Assembly: GCF_001280595.1 (NCBI RefSeq)
Contig: NZ_LITU01000083.1
Coordinates: forward strand, 261,473-325,472
Length of the DNA stretch: 64,000 nucleotides
Source: Paenibacillus xylanivorans
GTDB taxonomy: Bacteria; Bacillota; Bacilli; Paenibacillales; Paenibacillaceae
Direction of reading: 5' to 3'
A program made the translations under genes and the position numbers. The stretch's first letter is position 1. Every line of letters starts with the position of its first letter. The notes below the pieces were generated by a model, which did not search any database, was not told where the DNA came from, and worked only from the letters and a program-made list of their open reading frames with translations. This document shows, piece after piece, positions 34,988 through 43,781 of this stretch.

Positions 34988-35104
34988 ATGAAGGTTGCAG
35001 GAGTTCCGGTAAAGCCGGACCGCAAGGGTTCTGAAGGTCAGTTTGGCCTGAGCACCATCGCCCTGACGGATGGCCGCAAACTTATTTCGCGAAAGGTGTG
35101 TTGA
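34988..35104 (+). CDS. Possible 38-residue small protein before yqhY
   Basis: An open frame from ATG 34988 to TGA 35104 in the 226-base gap between accC and yqhY. It reads MKVAGVPVKPDRKGSEG, then a mixed polar/hydrophobic stretch (QFGLSTIALTDGRKL), and ends CYS-stop 6 bases before the yqhY ATG. Composition looks protein-like, but no good ribosome site precedes it, and the same DNA can fold (CTCCTGCA with TGCAGGAG; TCCGG-taaag-CCGGA), so it may instead be a structured leader of yqhY. Function unknown. Confidence 0.3.
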   Translation: MKVAGVPVKPDRKGSEGQFGLSTIALTDGRKLISRKVC

Positions 35105-35110
35105 ACAGTT

Positions 35111-35521
35111 ATGAGTACACTGCCGACAGAATTTGAACGCACGGATATCGGTGAAATCCAGATCGCACCTGAAGTTATTGAAGTGATCGCTGGACTGGCT
35201 ACAGTTGAAGTGAAAGGTGTTGCAGGCATGAGCGGTGGATTCGCTGGTGGATTTGCTGAATTGCTTGGTCGCAAAAACCTTTCCAAAGGCGTTAAGGTTG
35301 AAGTAGGTCAGCGTGAAGCTGCTGTGGATGTTTCCGTTATTATTGAATATGGTTATCGTCTGCCACAGGTGGCTACCGAAATTCAACAGAACGTGAAGCG
35401 CTCCATCGAGAACATGACAGGATTGAATGTGAATGAAGTGAACGTGCACATTCATGACGTTCAGTTCAAGAGCACCGAGAAAGTAGAAGAAATCGACCTG
35501 AACAGTCAGCGCGTAAAATAA
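35111..35521 (+). CDS. yqhY: Asp23/Gls24-family envelope protein YqhY
   Basis: Asp23/Gls24 family protein of 136 aa, cytoplasmic and membrane-associated through a partner. Seen: GEIQIAPEVIEVIAGLATVEV, KGVAGMSGGFAGGFAELLGRK, VDVSVIIEYGYRLPQVATEI, and NVNEVNVHIHDVQF. In B. subtilis yqhY is linked to accBC and affects acetyl-CoA carboxylase activity. The two following genes encode an AmaP-type anchor and a DUF2273 protein, the usual Asp23 partner set. GAAAGGTG precedes the ATG. Confidence 0.94.
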   Translation: MSTLPTEFERTDIGEIQIAPEVIEVIAGLATVEVKGVAGMSGGFAGGFAELLGRKNLSKGVKVEVGQREAAVDVSVIIEYGYRLPQVATEIQQNVKRSIENMTGLNVNEVNVHIHDVQFKSTEKVEEIDLNSQRVK

Positions 35522-35534
35522 AAGAAGACAGATT

Positions 35535-35556
35535 CCCCCGGCATCACTGCCGGGGG
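35535..35556 (+). terminator. GC-rich hairpin after yqhY
   Basis: CCCCCGGCA, loop TCAC, TGCCGGGGG. It lacks a T-run, so it may be a pause, processing or attenuation site rather than a full terminator. Confidence 0.5.
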
Positions 35557-35668
35557 TTATCCCGTCTTGGACAGGTCTTCATAGAAAGCGGAAGCTTGCA
35601 CCTGCGGATTACTTTTTACCAATGGGCAGGTTAAGCAATGTTAGTGAGCAAGGGAGGCTGTGCAGTTC

Positions 35669-36208
35669 GTGGCTAAAATACTGGATCGGCTTCTGTTGTT
35701 TATATACAGCATAAGCGTTGGAGCAATATCGGCAGCAGTCATACTTCTTATCAGTGGTGTGCTGCCTTACGAATTGAATTACCAGCAGGAACAAAACGTC
35801 ATTGTTGCGGCGGTTGTTGCAGCAGCGATTTTGTTTATCCTGAGTTTGCGATTTTTCTACATCTCGGTTCGGCGTGATCGTGCTTCATTGCCGTCTGTAG
35901 ATCAGCGTACCGAATATGGTGATGTGCAGATTTCGATGGAAACGATTGAAAATCTCTGTCTCAAAGCAACTTCCCGTTTTCGGGGAGTGCGTGATGTCAA
36001 AGCTCGTATTCGTGTGGTTGAATCCGGACTGGAGATTATGATCCGTGCGGTAGTGGATGGTGAGACGCCAATCCCGACGCTGACATCCGATCTACAGAAG
36101 GCAATACATGATCATGTACAGGAGATTACGGGTATCCCGGTTTCTTTTGTCACTGTCTATATTGCCAACGTTACCCAGTCACCTAACTACAAGAGTCGAG
36201 TGGAATGA
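35669..36208 (+). CDS. amaP: Alkaline shock response membrane anchor AmaP
   Basis: Membrane protein of 179 aa that anchors Asp23-type proteins. Seen: AKILDRLLLFIYSISVGAIS (first helix), a second helix at about 45-65 (VIVAAVVAAAILFILSL), then a cytoplasmic domain related to Asp23. GTG 35669 lies 11 bases after AGGGAGG; GTG 35660 is too close to the site. Stands between yqhY and a DUF2273 gene. Confidence 0.9.
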   Translation: MAKILDRLLLFIYSISVGAISAAVILLISGVLPYELNYQQEQNVIVAAVVAAAILFILSLRFFYISVRRDRASLPSVDQRTEYGDVQISMETIENLCLKATSRFRGVRDVKARIRVVESGLEIMIRAVVDGETPIPTLTSDLQKAIHDHVQEITGIPVSFVTVYIANVTQSPNYKSRVE

Positions 36209-36222
36209 GGTGAGTTTCACTG

Positions 36223-36456
36223 ATGCTGTGGAGAGAGATTTGGGATAGTCACAGAGGCCGAATTACCGGAATTGTCGGCGGCATCTTTTTTGGATTTCTT
36301 TATGTATGGATCGGTTTTTGGGATATGTTGTTCTTTGCACTCTTGGTGTTCATCGGTTATACGTTAGGCAGACGAAGCGACTCGAAGCTGGGCTCGTTCA
36401 TTCCCTGGAGGGAATGGGGGCAATGGCTTGGCGATCGCTGGCGTCCCTTTAAGTGA
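36223..36456 (+). CDS. DUF2273 small membrane protein
   Basis: Protein of 77 aa with two close hydrophobic helices (about residues 14-31 and 34-50: RITGIVGGIFFGFLYVWIGF and LFFALLVFIGYTLGRRSD). DUF2273 proteins go with Asp23 and AmaP and are thought to be part of the same membrane assembly. GAGGTGAG before the ATG, 14 bases after amaP. Confidence 0.9.
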   Translation: MLWREIWDSHRGRITGIVGGIFFGFLYVWIGFWDMLFFALLVFIGYTLGRRSDSKLGSFIPWREWGQWLGDRWRPFK

Positions 36457-36465
36457 GCCACCTGA

Positions 36466-36546
36466 ACCCTGCAATATGTTTCTTCCGAAAATAGAGCTGT
36501 AGTTTAGGTTGCCCGTTTTTTGGAGGAAACGATTGCAGGTTTTTTT
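36466..36546 (+). terminator. Long intrinsic terminator after the amaP/DUF2273 genes
   Basis: ACCCTGCAATATGTTTCTTCC pairs with GGAGGAAACGATTGCAGGT with two small bulges, followed by seven T. Confidence 0.85.
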
Positions 36547-36651
36547 GTGAAAAGGGATAACAATATAATAAGATCTCTGATTCCATCAAAGATTTTATAT
36601 TTTAAAATAAGCATGATGACGCTCCAAAGGGAGCGCTGCAGGAGGCAGGAC

Positions 36652-37104
36652 ATGAAAAGACGTTTGGCAAGGGAAATTGCAGTACAAAGTCTGTATCAGA
36701 TGGAAATGAATGAAGTGGGCGCAGCTGAAGCCGTGAATATGCTGATTAATGAAGCAGCTGAAGACAATGAAACCGAAGTGGTTATTCATGATGCAGATGT
36801 GATGCGTACCTACGTGACCGAAATCGTACAGGGCGCATGGAGCAATAAAGAATCGATTGACGGCTTACTCGTCGATTATTTGAAAGGTTGGCAGATTAGC
36901 CGTCTTTCACGTGTAGACCGCCAGATTTTACGGCTTTCAACGTATGAAATGGTGTTCCGTGACGATATTCCAGCAAAAGTATCCGTCAATGAAGCGATCG
37001 AATTGTCCAAGTATTTTGGTACAGATGAATCCGGTAAGTTTGTTAACGGCGTACTTGGGCGCATGATTCAAGAAGTCGACACCATCAAAGCAAAACTGTC
37101 TTAA
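36652..37104 (+). CDS. nusB: Transcription antitermination factor NusB
   Basis: RNA-binding factor of 150 aa that acts with NusE on rRNA antitermination. Seen: KRRLAREIAVQSLYQMEMN at the N-terminus, LDGLLVDYLKGWQISRLSRVDRQILRLSTYEM-type core, and VSVNEAIELSKYFGTDESGKFVNGVL. ATG 36652 follows GCAGGAGGCAGG. A longer in-frame stretch from 36520 runs through the preceding terminator and is rejected. Confidence 0.96.
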   Translation: MKRRLAREIAVQSLYQMEMNEVGAAEAVNMLINEAAEDNETEVVIHDADVMRTYVTEIVQGAWSNKESIDGLLVDYLKGWQISRLSRVDRQILRLSTYEMVFRDDIPAKVSVNEAIELSKYFGTDESGKFVNGVLGRMIQEVDTIKAKLS

Positions 37105-37125
37105 GTTACAATTAACTATAGTGCG

Positions 37126-37181
37126 TGTTCAAAAAGACCGGTTTTCAGTACCGAGAAGATGGGATACGGGCTTTTTGAACA
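37126..37181. repeat. 56-base palindromic element between nusB and folD
   Basis: TGTTCAAAAAG (37126-37136) and CTTTTTGAACA (37171-37181) are perfect inverted copies of 11 bases around a 34-base interior. CC follows the left arm and GG precedes the right arm. It lies 22 bases after nusB and 40 before folD. It has no clear T-run outside the stem, so a simple terminator is less likely. It looks like a dispersed palindromic repeat. Confidence 0.65.
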
Positions 37182-37220
37182 ACCTCTAATTATATGTTCA
37201 CATAAGGGAGAGAGAGTACA

Positions 37221-38078
37221 ATGACAGCATCTATTATTAACGGCAAAGAAGTATCCCAAGAGATCCGCGCAAGCATGACGACAGAAGTAAAGCAGCTTAG
37301 CGAACAGGGGGTAGTACCTGGTCTGGCTGTTGTGCTCGTCGGGGAAGATCCGGCATCCCAAGTATATGTGCGTAATAAAGAAAAAGCATGTCACGACCTC
37401 GGTTTCTATTCCGAAGTTCATCGTCTGGATGCAAGCACGTCCCAGGAAGATTTGCTCGCTTTGGTGGACAAGCTGAACAAACAGGAATCTATTAACGGCA
37501 TTTTGGTTCAGCTCCCATTACCGAAGCATATCGAAGAGAAAGCGGTTATCGATGCGATCGCGGTAGACAAGGATGTGGATGGTTTTCATCCAGTCAATGT
37601 GGGTAACCTCGTCATTGGTGACGACAGCCTGTTGCCATGCACGCCTGCGGGTGTGATCGAACTGATCAAGCGTACGGGACTCGAAATGTCAGGCAAACAT
37701 GCCGTAGTCATCGGACGAAGCAACATTGTCGGCAAACCGGTATCCTTGTTGCTTCAACGTGAGAACGCAACGGTAACCATGTGTCATTCTCGTACAGCGA
37801 ACATGAAAGAGATCACGCGCCAGGCAGACATTCTTGTGGTTGCTATCGGACGTGCAAACTTTGTGGATGCCGATTTTGTCAAACCGGGAGCCGTTGTAAT
37901 TGATGTTGGGATGAACCGTCTGGATAACGGCAAGTTGGCAGGGGATGTAGATTTCGAAAGCGTGAAGACGGTATCTGGTCCAATTACACCCGTTCCTGGT
38001 GGCGTTGGTCCAATGACAATTACCATGTTGATGCAAAATACACTGATCGCTGCCAAACGCGCTCACGGATTGGCCTAG
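37221..38078 (+). CDS. folD: Bifunctional methylenetetrahydrofolate dehydrogenase/cyclohydrolase
   Basis: Interconverts 5,10-methylene- and 10-formyl-tetrahydrofolate with NADP. 285 aa. Seen: VVLVGEDPASQVYVRNKEKAC with the catalytic Tyr and Lys, GILVQLPLPKHI, DVDGFHPVNVG, PCTPAGVIELI, VIGRSNIVGKPVSLLL (NADP site) and PVPGGVGPMTITMLMQNT near the C-terminus. Complete and typical. AAGGGAGAG lies before the ATG. Confidence 0.98.
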   Translation: MTASIINGKEVSQEIRASMTTEVKQLSEQGVVPGLAVVLVGEDPASQVYVRNKEKACHDLGFYSEVHRLDASTSQEDLLALVDKLNKQESINGILVQLPLPKHIEEKAVIDAIAVDKDVDGFHPVNVGNLVIGDDSLLPCTPAGVIELIKRTGLEMSGKHAVVIGRSNIVGKPVSLLLQRENATVTMCHSRTANMKEITRQADILVVAIGRANFVDADFVKPGAVVIDVGMNRLDNGKLAGDVDFESVKTVSGPITPVPGGVGPMTITMLMQNTLIAAKRAHGLA

Positions 38079-38087
38079 GTCGAAACT

Positions 38088-39452
38088 GTGGCAGATCAAA
38101 AGATCTACTCTATCAAAGACCTGAACCGATACATCCGGATGAAGCTGGAATCGGATCAGGTACTGTCGGATGTATGGCTGCGCGGAGAGATTTCCAATTT
38201 TACACATCACTCCAGCGGTCATATGTATTTCACATTGAAGGACAAGGACAGCCGAATTAAGTCCATTATGTTTGCTTCCCATAATCAACGATTGCCCTTT
38301 GTACCGAAGGAGGGTGCAAGGGTTATTGCTCGTGGTAATGTCTCGGTGTATGAGCGGGATGGACAATATCAATTCTATGCCACTCACATGCAGCCGGACG
38401 GTATTGGAAGTCTGTATTTGGCTTATGAGCAGCTGAAAAAAAAGCTGGAGGACGAGGGGCTGTTCTCTGCATCACGAAAAAGGCAGATTCCCCGTTTCCC
38501 ACAGACGATTGGTGTGGTCACTTCACCTACAGGTGCAGCCGTAAGGGATATTATGATTACATTGCAACGCAGATATCCCTCTGCCCAAGTGATTCTATAT
38601 CCTGTTCTCGTTCAGGGTAAAGGCGCGGCTCCTTCCATTGTGAAGGCTATCAACAACCTGAACCGAATGGGCGAAGCCGATGTGCTGATTGTCGGACGAG
38701 GCGGTGGATCACTTGAGGAGTTGTGGGCTTTCAACGAGGAGATTGTCGCAAGAGCGATTGTGGGCTCGGCCATTCCAGTGATCTCAGCGGTTGGGCATGA
38801 AACGGATTTTACGATTGCCGATTTTGCTGCTGATCTGCGTGCAGCAACGCCTACGGCTGCTGCCGAGTTGGCAGTACCCAATCGAGCTGAGCTGCTTGAT
38901 CAGATCGCTCAGCGCCAGCGTCAGCTGCAGCACAGTTTACGTCAGCGTGCTGTTCATAATCGGGAGCGACTGGCCAGGTTGCAACGTTCACCTGTACTCG
39001 TGCACCCAAGACGTACCTTAATGCAGCATACAGAGCGACTGGACATGCTTCAACAACGACTTCTTCGAACCGTAAATACGCGCATGAAATGGACGGCTGA
39101 GAAGCAGGAGCGTCTGCGTGCGGCATTGCAGCGGTTCAATCCTCGTGAACAGGTAAATGCAGCAAGACGCGAGAATGCATCAGCCCGGCGTCAGCTGGAG
39201 GTTGCCATCCGATCCATTACGAGAGCGAAGCAGCAGCAGTGGAAATCATCTGTGCGGCATCTGGATGCGCTTAGCCCGCTCAAAGTCATGTCACGAGGTT
39301 ACAGCCTTGTGTATGACGAACAGGAACAACGATTGATCAAATCGATGAAGGATGTACAGCCTGGAGATTCGATAAAGATTAAATTAACAGACGGGCAGCT
39401 GGACTGTCAGGTTTGGGGAATGAAGGAGGACGACAATACCCATGGCGAATGA
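38088..39452 (+). CDS. xseA: Exodeoxyribonuclease VII large subunit
   Basis: Large subunit of the single-strand exonuclease Exo VII, 454 aa. Seen: an N-terminal OB fold (DVWLRGEISNFTHHSSGHMYFTLKD), the catalytic domain with GVVTSPTGAAVRDI and RGGGSLEELWAFNEE, HETDFTIADFAADLRAATP, a long coiled-coil region and the C-terminal RGYSLVYDEQ. GTG start 9 bases after folD; the ribosome site is weak. The end overlaps xseB by 11 bases. Confidence 0.97.
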   Translation: MADQKIYSIKDLNRYIRMKLESDQVLSDVWLRGEISNFTHHSSGHMYFTLKDKDSRIKSIMFASHNQRLPFVPKEGARVIARGNVSVYERDGQYQFYATHMQPDGIGSLYLAYEQLKKKLEDEGLFSASRKRQIPRFPQTIGVVTSPTGAAVRDIMITLQRRYPSAQVILYPVLVQGKGAAPSIVKAINNLNRMGEADVLIVGRGGGSLEELWAFNEEIVARAIVGSAIPVISAVGHETDFTIADFAADLRAATPTAAAELAVPNRAELLDQIAQRQRQLQHSLRQRAVHNRERLARLQRSPVLVHPRRTLMQHTERLDMLQQRLLRTVNTRMKWTAEKQERLRAALQRFNPREQVNAARRENASARRQLEVAIRSITRAKQQQWKSSVRHLDALSPLKVMSRGYSLVYDEQEQRLIKSMKDVQPGDSIKIKLTDGQLDCQVWGMKEDDNTHGE

Positions 39453-39699
39453 ACCGGAATTGAATTTTGAAGAGGCAATGGCGGCATTGGAAGACATCGT
39501 AGGTCAGCTTGAGCATGGTGATGTTCCACTGGAACAGGCTATCGATTTGTTTCAGCGCGGAATGAAGCTTTCCCAACTTTGCGGTTTGAAGCTGGAACAA
39601 GTGGAACGTAAGATCGAGATGATCGTAGAAGAGGATGGAGAACTTCGCAAGAAACCGTTCGGCACTGCCGTCGACGAAAGCGGTGAAGTCAATGAGTAA
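39442..39699 (+). CDS. xseB: Exodeoxyribonuclease VII small subunit
   Basis: Small subunit of Exo VII, 85 aa. Seen: FEEAMAALEDIVGQLEHGDVPLEQAIDLFQRGMKL, the family core. GAAGGAGG lies inside the end of xseA. The end overlaps ispA by 8 bases, so xseA-xseB-ispA are translationally coupled. Confidence 0.96.
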   Translation: MANEPELNFEEAMAALEDIVGQLEHGDVPLEQAIDLFQRGMKLSQLCGLKLEQVERKIEMIVEEDGELRKKPFGTAVDESGEVNE

Positions 39700-40597
39700 T
39701 CGTCCTTCGTTTGAAACGTATCTTGAGGAAGTCACCGCTGAGGTAACGGGAGAGTTGAAGCAGACTCTTCCAGTTCACTGGGATGTTCCTCAGTCACTGG
39801 TTGACGCGATGCAGTATTCACTTATGGCCGGGGGCAAACGCCTTCGTCCACTTCTGGTCGTTGCTGCGGCGGAAGCCTTCGGTGCACAGCGTACAGCTGC
39901 TTTGCCGGTAGCCTGCGCCGTGGAGATGGTTCATACGTATTCGTTGATCCACGATGACCTGCCTGCCATGGATAATGACGACTATCGCAGGGGAAAATTA
40001 ACGAATCACAAAGTGTTTGGTGAAGCAACAGCTATATTGGCTGGCGATGCACTGTTAACACATGCTTTTTATAGTATTGTTCAGTCAGGTCGTCGTAGCG
40101 GTGTGTCAGCAGATGCATTGTTGTCCATTGTGGAGGAATTGTCCGAACTTGCTGGAGCAAGAGGCATGGTTGGCGGACAAGTGGCTGATATGGAAGGCGA
40201 GCAGGGTATGACAGATCTCGCCCAACTGCAATACATTCATCTGCACAAGACCGGAGATTTAATGGTGTTCTCCCTCATAGCAGGCGCTCGTATTGGTGGT
40301 GCGACAGAAGGACAGTTGGAGGCGCTGCGCGTATTTGGTAGAGACCTGGGGCTGGCTTTCCAGATTCAGGACGATATTCTGGACCTGACGGGTGACGAGC
40401 AGAAAATGGGTAAGAAGACGCAAAGTGATGTGAATCAGCAAAAGGTCACATACCCTTATTTTATTGGTATGGATGCATCTCTTGAAGAGGTGAAGTCCCT
40501 TACGCAATCTGCAAAAGATGCACTTGGCAGAGCGGAGTTACCTGACCCTTCCAGACTGATGGAGATTGCGGATTATCTGATGAGTCGTGATCATTAG
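39692..40597 (+). CDS. ispA: Farnesyl diphosphate synthase
   Basis: Builds C15 farnesyl diphosphate from dimethylallyl and isopentenyl diphosphate. 301 aa. Seen: GGKRLRPLLVVAA, the first Asp-rich motif DDLPAMDNDDYRRG, TGDLMVFSLIAGA and the second Asp-rich motif FQIQDDILDLTGDEQKMGK. ATG 39692 lies inside the last codons of xseB, behind AAAGCGGTGAAG. dxs follows, so isoprenoid genes are neighbours. Confidence 0.96.
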   Translation: MSNRPSFETYLEEVTAEVTGELKQTLPVHWDVPQSLVDAMQYSLMAGGKRLRPLLVVAAAEAFGAQRTAALPVACAVEMVHTYSLIHDDLPAMDNDDYRRGKLTNHKVFGEATAILAGDALLTHAFYSIVQSGRRSGVSADALLSIVEELSELAGARGMVGGQVADMEGEQGMTDLAQLQYIHLHKTGDLMVFSLIAGARIGGATEGQLEALRVFGRDLGLAFQIQDDILDLTGDEQKMGKKTQSDVNQQKVTYPYFIGMDASLEEVKSLTQSAKDALGRAELPDPSRLMEIADYLMSRDH

Positions 40598-40878
40598 TCT
40601 CGGGTGAGTGTCACTGTTTCAAATCACCTCAAATCGTGTAATCCATTTAATGTGCTTTTTCTGGCTTCTTGAAGAGAGTCTGTCCCAAATGACTGTGGGA
40701 ATACATATTGAGGAAGATCATACGGACGTTGCTGGCGAAAATGCTCGTTAACTGGAGTATAGTGCCGTAAATTATGATTCTTGTTCTTTTATGTTATAAT
40801 GTTTTAATGTCATTTAATAAACTGTGTATATATCGTTTACAAAACAATCAAACAATCTAGGAAAGCGGGGAGATTCTC
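40598..40878. other. Gap between ispA and dxs
   Basis: About 280 bases. A TATAAT at 40795-40800 may be the -10 of a dxs promoter, but the hexamer 17 bases upstream (TTATGA) is a poor -35. No repeat, RNA gene or convincing small gene is seen. Confidence 0.4.
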
Positions 40879-42786
40879 GTGCTGCTTCCACAAATTAAAC
40901 AACCCAGTGATCTAAAGTCGATGTCACAGGATGATCTCGTTCTTTTGTCGGCAGAGATCCGGCAGTTTCTGATTGAGAAGCTGTCCGTTACAGGGGGCCA
41001 TCTTGCACCCAACTTAGGAGTGGTTGAGCTCACGGTAGCCCTGCATTACTGTTATAACAGTCCAGCGGACAAAATGATTTTCGATGTAGGGCATCAGGCT
41101 TATGTGCACAAGGTTCTAACGGGGCGGATGGATCGCTTTGATACACTTCGTCAGCATAATGGTTTGTGTGGATTTGTTAAACGTAACGAGAGTGAACATG
41201 ATGTATGGGAAGCTGGTCACAGCAGTACATCGTTATCTGCTGCAATGGGTATGGCGCTTGCCCGTGATCTTAAGGGTGAAGATAATCAGGTTATCGCGAT
41301 GATTGGGGATGGAGCGCTTACAGGCGGTATGGCTTTTGAGGCTCTTAATCACATCGGTCATGAGCAGAAAAGGCTGATGGTTATCCTCAACGATAATGAA
41401 ATGTCCATTGCACCGAATGTTGGGGCTATGCATAAATATCTAAGCAAAATTCGTTCGGATCGTCATTATTTGAAAGCCAAGGACGACGTGGAAGGAATGC
41501 TCAAAAAAATTCCTGCTATAGGCGATCGTTTGGCCAAATCGGCGAGCTGGATTAAAGATAGTGTCAAATACATGATGGTACCAGGAGTTCTGTTCGAAGA
41601 GCTTGGTTTCACCTATTTGGGACCCATTGATGGACACGACATTCCTAAATTGATTGAAACGTTCAAACAGGCCGATAACGTGGATGGTCCTGTAATGGTT
41701 CATGTACTGACAACCAAAGGTAAAGGCTATCAGCCAGCTGAGGCTGATTCACACAAATGGCACGGAATTTCTCCGTACAAGATTGAATCGGGTCAAGTGC
41801 TTAAAGCTGTAGGCAAACCAATGTATACAGAAGTGTTTGGTAAAACGTTGATTGATCTTGCCAAGCAGGATAAACGAATTGTAGCGGTAACACCAGCCAT
41901 GCCAACAGGTTCGGGTCTTATTCCTTTCAGTAAGGAATTCCCTGATCGCATGATTGATGTGGGTATTGCCGAACAGCATGCCGCAACCATGTGTGCAGCA
42001 CTGGCAATGGAAGGGTTAAAGCCGGTATTTGCCGTATATTCGACGTTTATGCAACGTGCATATGATCAGATTGTACATGATATTTGTCGTCATAACGCCA
42101 ATGTTATGTTCGCTATTGACCGTGCCGGATTTGTCGGGCCGGATGGCGAAACGCATCAGGGTGTGTATGATGTGGCGTTTATGCGTCATATTCCGAATAT
42201 CGTTCTGATGATGCCGAAAGATGAGAATGAACTGCGTCATATGATGAAGACGGCGCTTGAATATAATGAAGGTCCAATTGCTTATCGTTATCCACGAAAC
42301 AATGTTGTAGGTGTGCCTCTTGACGATGAACTCATTCTGATTCCAATCGGTACATGGGAACAACTTCGTCCATCTGATGGTTATGCGATTATCGCTTCGG
42401 GATCGATGGTACAGCTTGCAGAAGAAGCTGCAGAGACGGTTAAAAGAGAAGGTATTACGGTTGGCGTAATCAACGCACGCTTCCTTAAACCGCTTGATGA
42501 GCAGATGCTGCATGATCTGGCAGTTCGAGGCACGAAGTTGATTGTGCTTGAAGAAGCATCACAAGCAGGCAGTATGGGCAGTGCAGTTCTGGAGTTTTAC
42601 GCAGAGCAAGGGTTGCATGATGTTCATGTGCAACTGATGGGGATTCCGGATCGATTCATTGAACATGGCAGTATTGAGGATCAAAGAGCTGAAGTGGGAC
42701 TCACGGTCGAGAATGTGAGCTCGGAGCTACGCAGTATGGCAGCCCAATCTTCATATGGTATGTCCAGAACTCGGTTCCCTTCATAA
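40879..42786 (+). CDS. dxs: 1-deoxy-D-xylulose-5-phosphate synthase
   Basis: Thiamine-diphosphate enzyme joining pyruvate and glyceraldehyde 3-phosphate, the entry to the MEP isoprenoid pathway. 635 aa. Seen: GGHLAPNLGVVELTVALHY, FDVGHQAYVHK, the TPP motif GDGALTGGMAFEALN ... LNDNEMSI, the transketolase pyrimidine domain VDVGIAEQHAATMCAALA-type core, and GFVGPDGETHQGVYD. GTG start behind AAGCGGGGAGA. Confidence 0.97.
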   Translation: MLLPQIKQPSDLKSMSQDDLVLLSAEIRQFLIEKLSVTGGHLAPNLGVVELTVALHYCYNSPADKMIFDVGHQAYVHKVLTGRMDRFDTLRQHNGLCGFVKRNESEHDVWEAGHSSTSLSAAMGMALARDLKGEDNQVIAMIGDGALTGGMAFEALNHIGHEQKRLMVILNDNEMSIAPNVGAMHKYLSKIRSDRHYLKAKDDVEGMLKKIPAIGDRLAKSASWIKDSVKYMMVPGVLFEELGFTYLGPIDGHDIPKLIETFKQADNVDGPVMVHVLTTKGKGYQPAEADSHKWHGISPYKIESGQVLKAVGKPMYTEVFGKTLIDLAKQDKRIVAVTPAMPTGSGLIPFSKEFPDRMIDVGIAEQHAATMCAALAMEGLKPVFAVYSTFMQRAYDQIVHDICRHNANVMFAIDRAGFVGPDGETHQGVYDVAFMRHIPNIVLMMPKDENELRHMMKTALEYNEGPIAYRYPRNNVVGVPLDDELILIPIGTWEQLRPSDGYAIIASGSMVQLAEEAAETVKREGITVGVINARFLKPLDEQMLHDLAVRGTKLIVLEEASQAGSMGSAVLEFYAEQGLHDVHVQLMGIPDRFIEHGSIEDQRAEVGLTVENVSSELRSMAAQSSYGMSRTRFPS

Positions 42787-42854
42787 CTGGAGCATTCAGA
42801 GAAACTTGAACACATAATTGATTAGTTAGGATTACTACATGATAGGAGAAAGAC

Positions 42855-43700
42855 ATGTCACTCCCGAAAGAACGAATTGATGTTCTGCTGGTTGAGCAGG
42901 GGTATTACGAAAGTCGTGAGAAGGCAAAAGCTGCAATCATGGCTGGACTGGTCTATGCCAACAATGAGCGGATTGAAAAAGCGGGCATGAAGATTCCACG
43001 GGAAGCCGAACTTAAAGTAAAAGGTTCAGTACACCCCTATGTCGGTAGAGGCGGATTAAAGCTTGAAAAAGCGATCCGTCACTTCGACCTCGACATGAAT
43101 GGACTAGTGATGCTCGATATCGGTTCATCGACTGGTGGATTTACCGATTGTGCCCTACAACATGGCGCATCTCATGTATATGCCATCGATGTAGGCTACA
43201 ATCAGCTGGATTGGTCACTCCGTAACGATGAACGGGTTAATGTAATGGAAAGAACGAATTTCCGTTATGTGACTCCTGAAGATTTAAACGGACCTGTACC
43301 GAATTTTGCCAGTATCGATGTATCCTTTATTTCGCTGAGAATTATTTTGCCCCCGTTGCTGGCACTTCTGAAGCAACCGGCAGACATTGTAGCGTTGATT
43401 AAACCTCAGTTTGAAGCAGGCCGTGAGAAAGTCGGGAAGTCTGGCGTCGTTCGTGATTCTAAGGTTCACAAGGACGTTTTGCAGACAATGCTTCGTTTCG
43501 CAAACGAGCTTGGATTAAAGCTGAAAGGTTTAACTTTCTCGCCGATTACAGGCGGAGAAGGTAACATCGAATTTCTCGCTCACTGGCGTCTGGAAGAACC
43601 AGAGGCAACACAACAAGAGAACGTTCAGGCTTCACTTGATGCACTTGCAGATCAAGTTGCAATGGAAGCTGCTCATACTTTTACAGGAAACTCATCATAA
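42855..43700 (+). CDS. yqxC: TlyA-family RNA methyltransferase (YqxC)
   Basis: S4-domain plus FtsJ-like methyltransferase of 281 aa, of the TlyA family that 2'-O-methylates ribosomal RNA. Seen: an S4 domain at residues 1-65 (RIDVLLVEQGYYESREKAKAAI), a SAM motif MLDIGSSTGGFTDCALQHGA at about 91-110, and the K-D-K-E positions in YVGRGGLKLEKA, IDVSFISLR and ALIKPQFEAGREKVGK. Family methylation site not determined here. AGGAGAAAG before the ATG. Confidence 0.94.
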   Translation: MSLPKERIDVLLVEQGYYESREKAKAAIMAGLVYANNERIEKAGMKIPREAELKVKGSVHPYVGRGGLKLEKAIRHFDLDMNGLVMLDIGSSTGGFTDCALQHGASHVYAIDVGYNQLDWSLRNDERVNVMERTNFRYVTPEDLNGPVPNFASIDVSFISLRIILPPLLALLKQPADIVALIKPQFEAGREKVGKSGVVRDSKVHKDVLQTMLRFANELGLKLKGLTFSPITGGEGNIEFLAHWRLEEPEATQQENVQASLDALADQVAMEAAHTFTGNSS

Positions 43701-43781
43701 GATGGGTTTCTTTTCGCTGGAAAGGTGACATTCTAAAAGGAAATCGGTTGTCGAATCTCGAATATGTCTTCGAGGTGAGCG

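Noticed and set aside
36520..36651. Upstream in-frame extension of nusB
   Set aside because: It crosses the terminator of the preceding operon; ATG 36652 has GGAGG and the family start.
37689..38387. Reverse-strand open frame across the folD-xseA junction
   Set aside because: Both forward genes are complete and conserved; the reverse frame has no family resemblance.
40690..40752. 20-codon open frame from ATG 40690 between ispA and dxs
   Set aside because: No ribosome site and too short to support as a gene.
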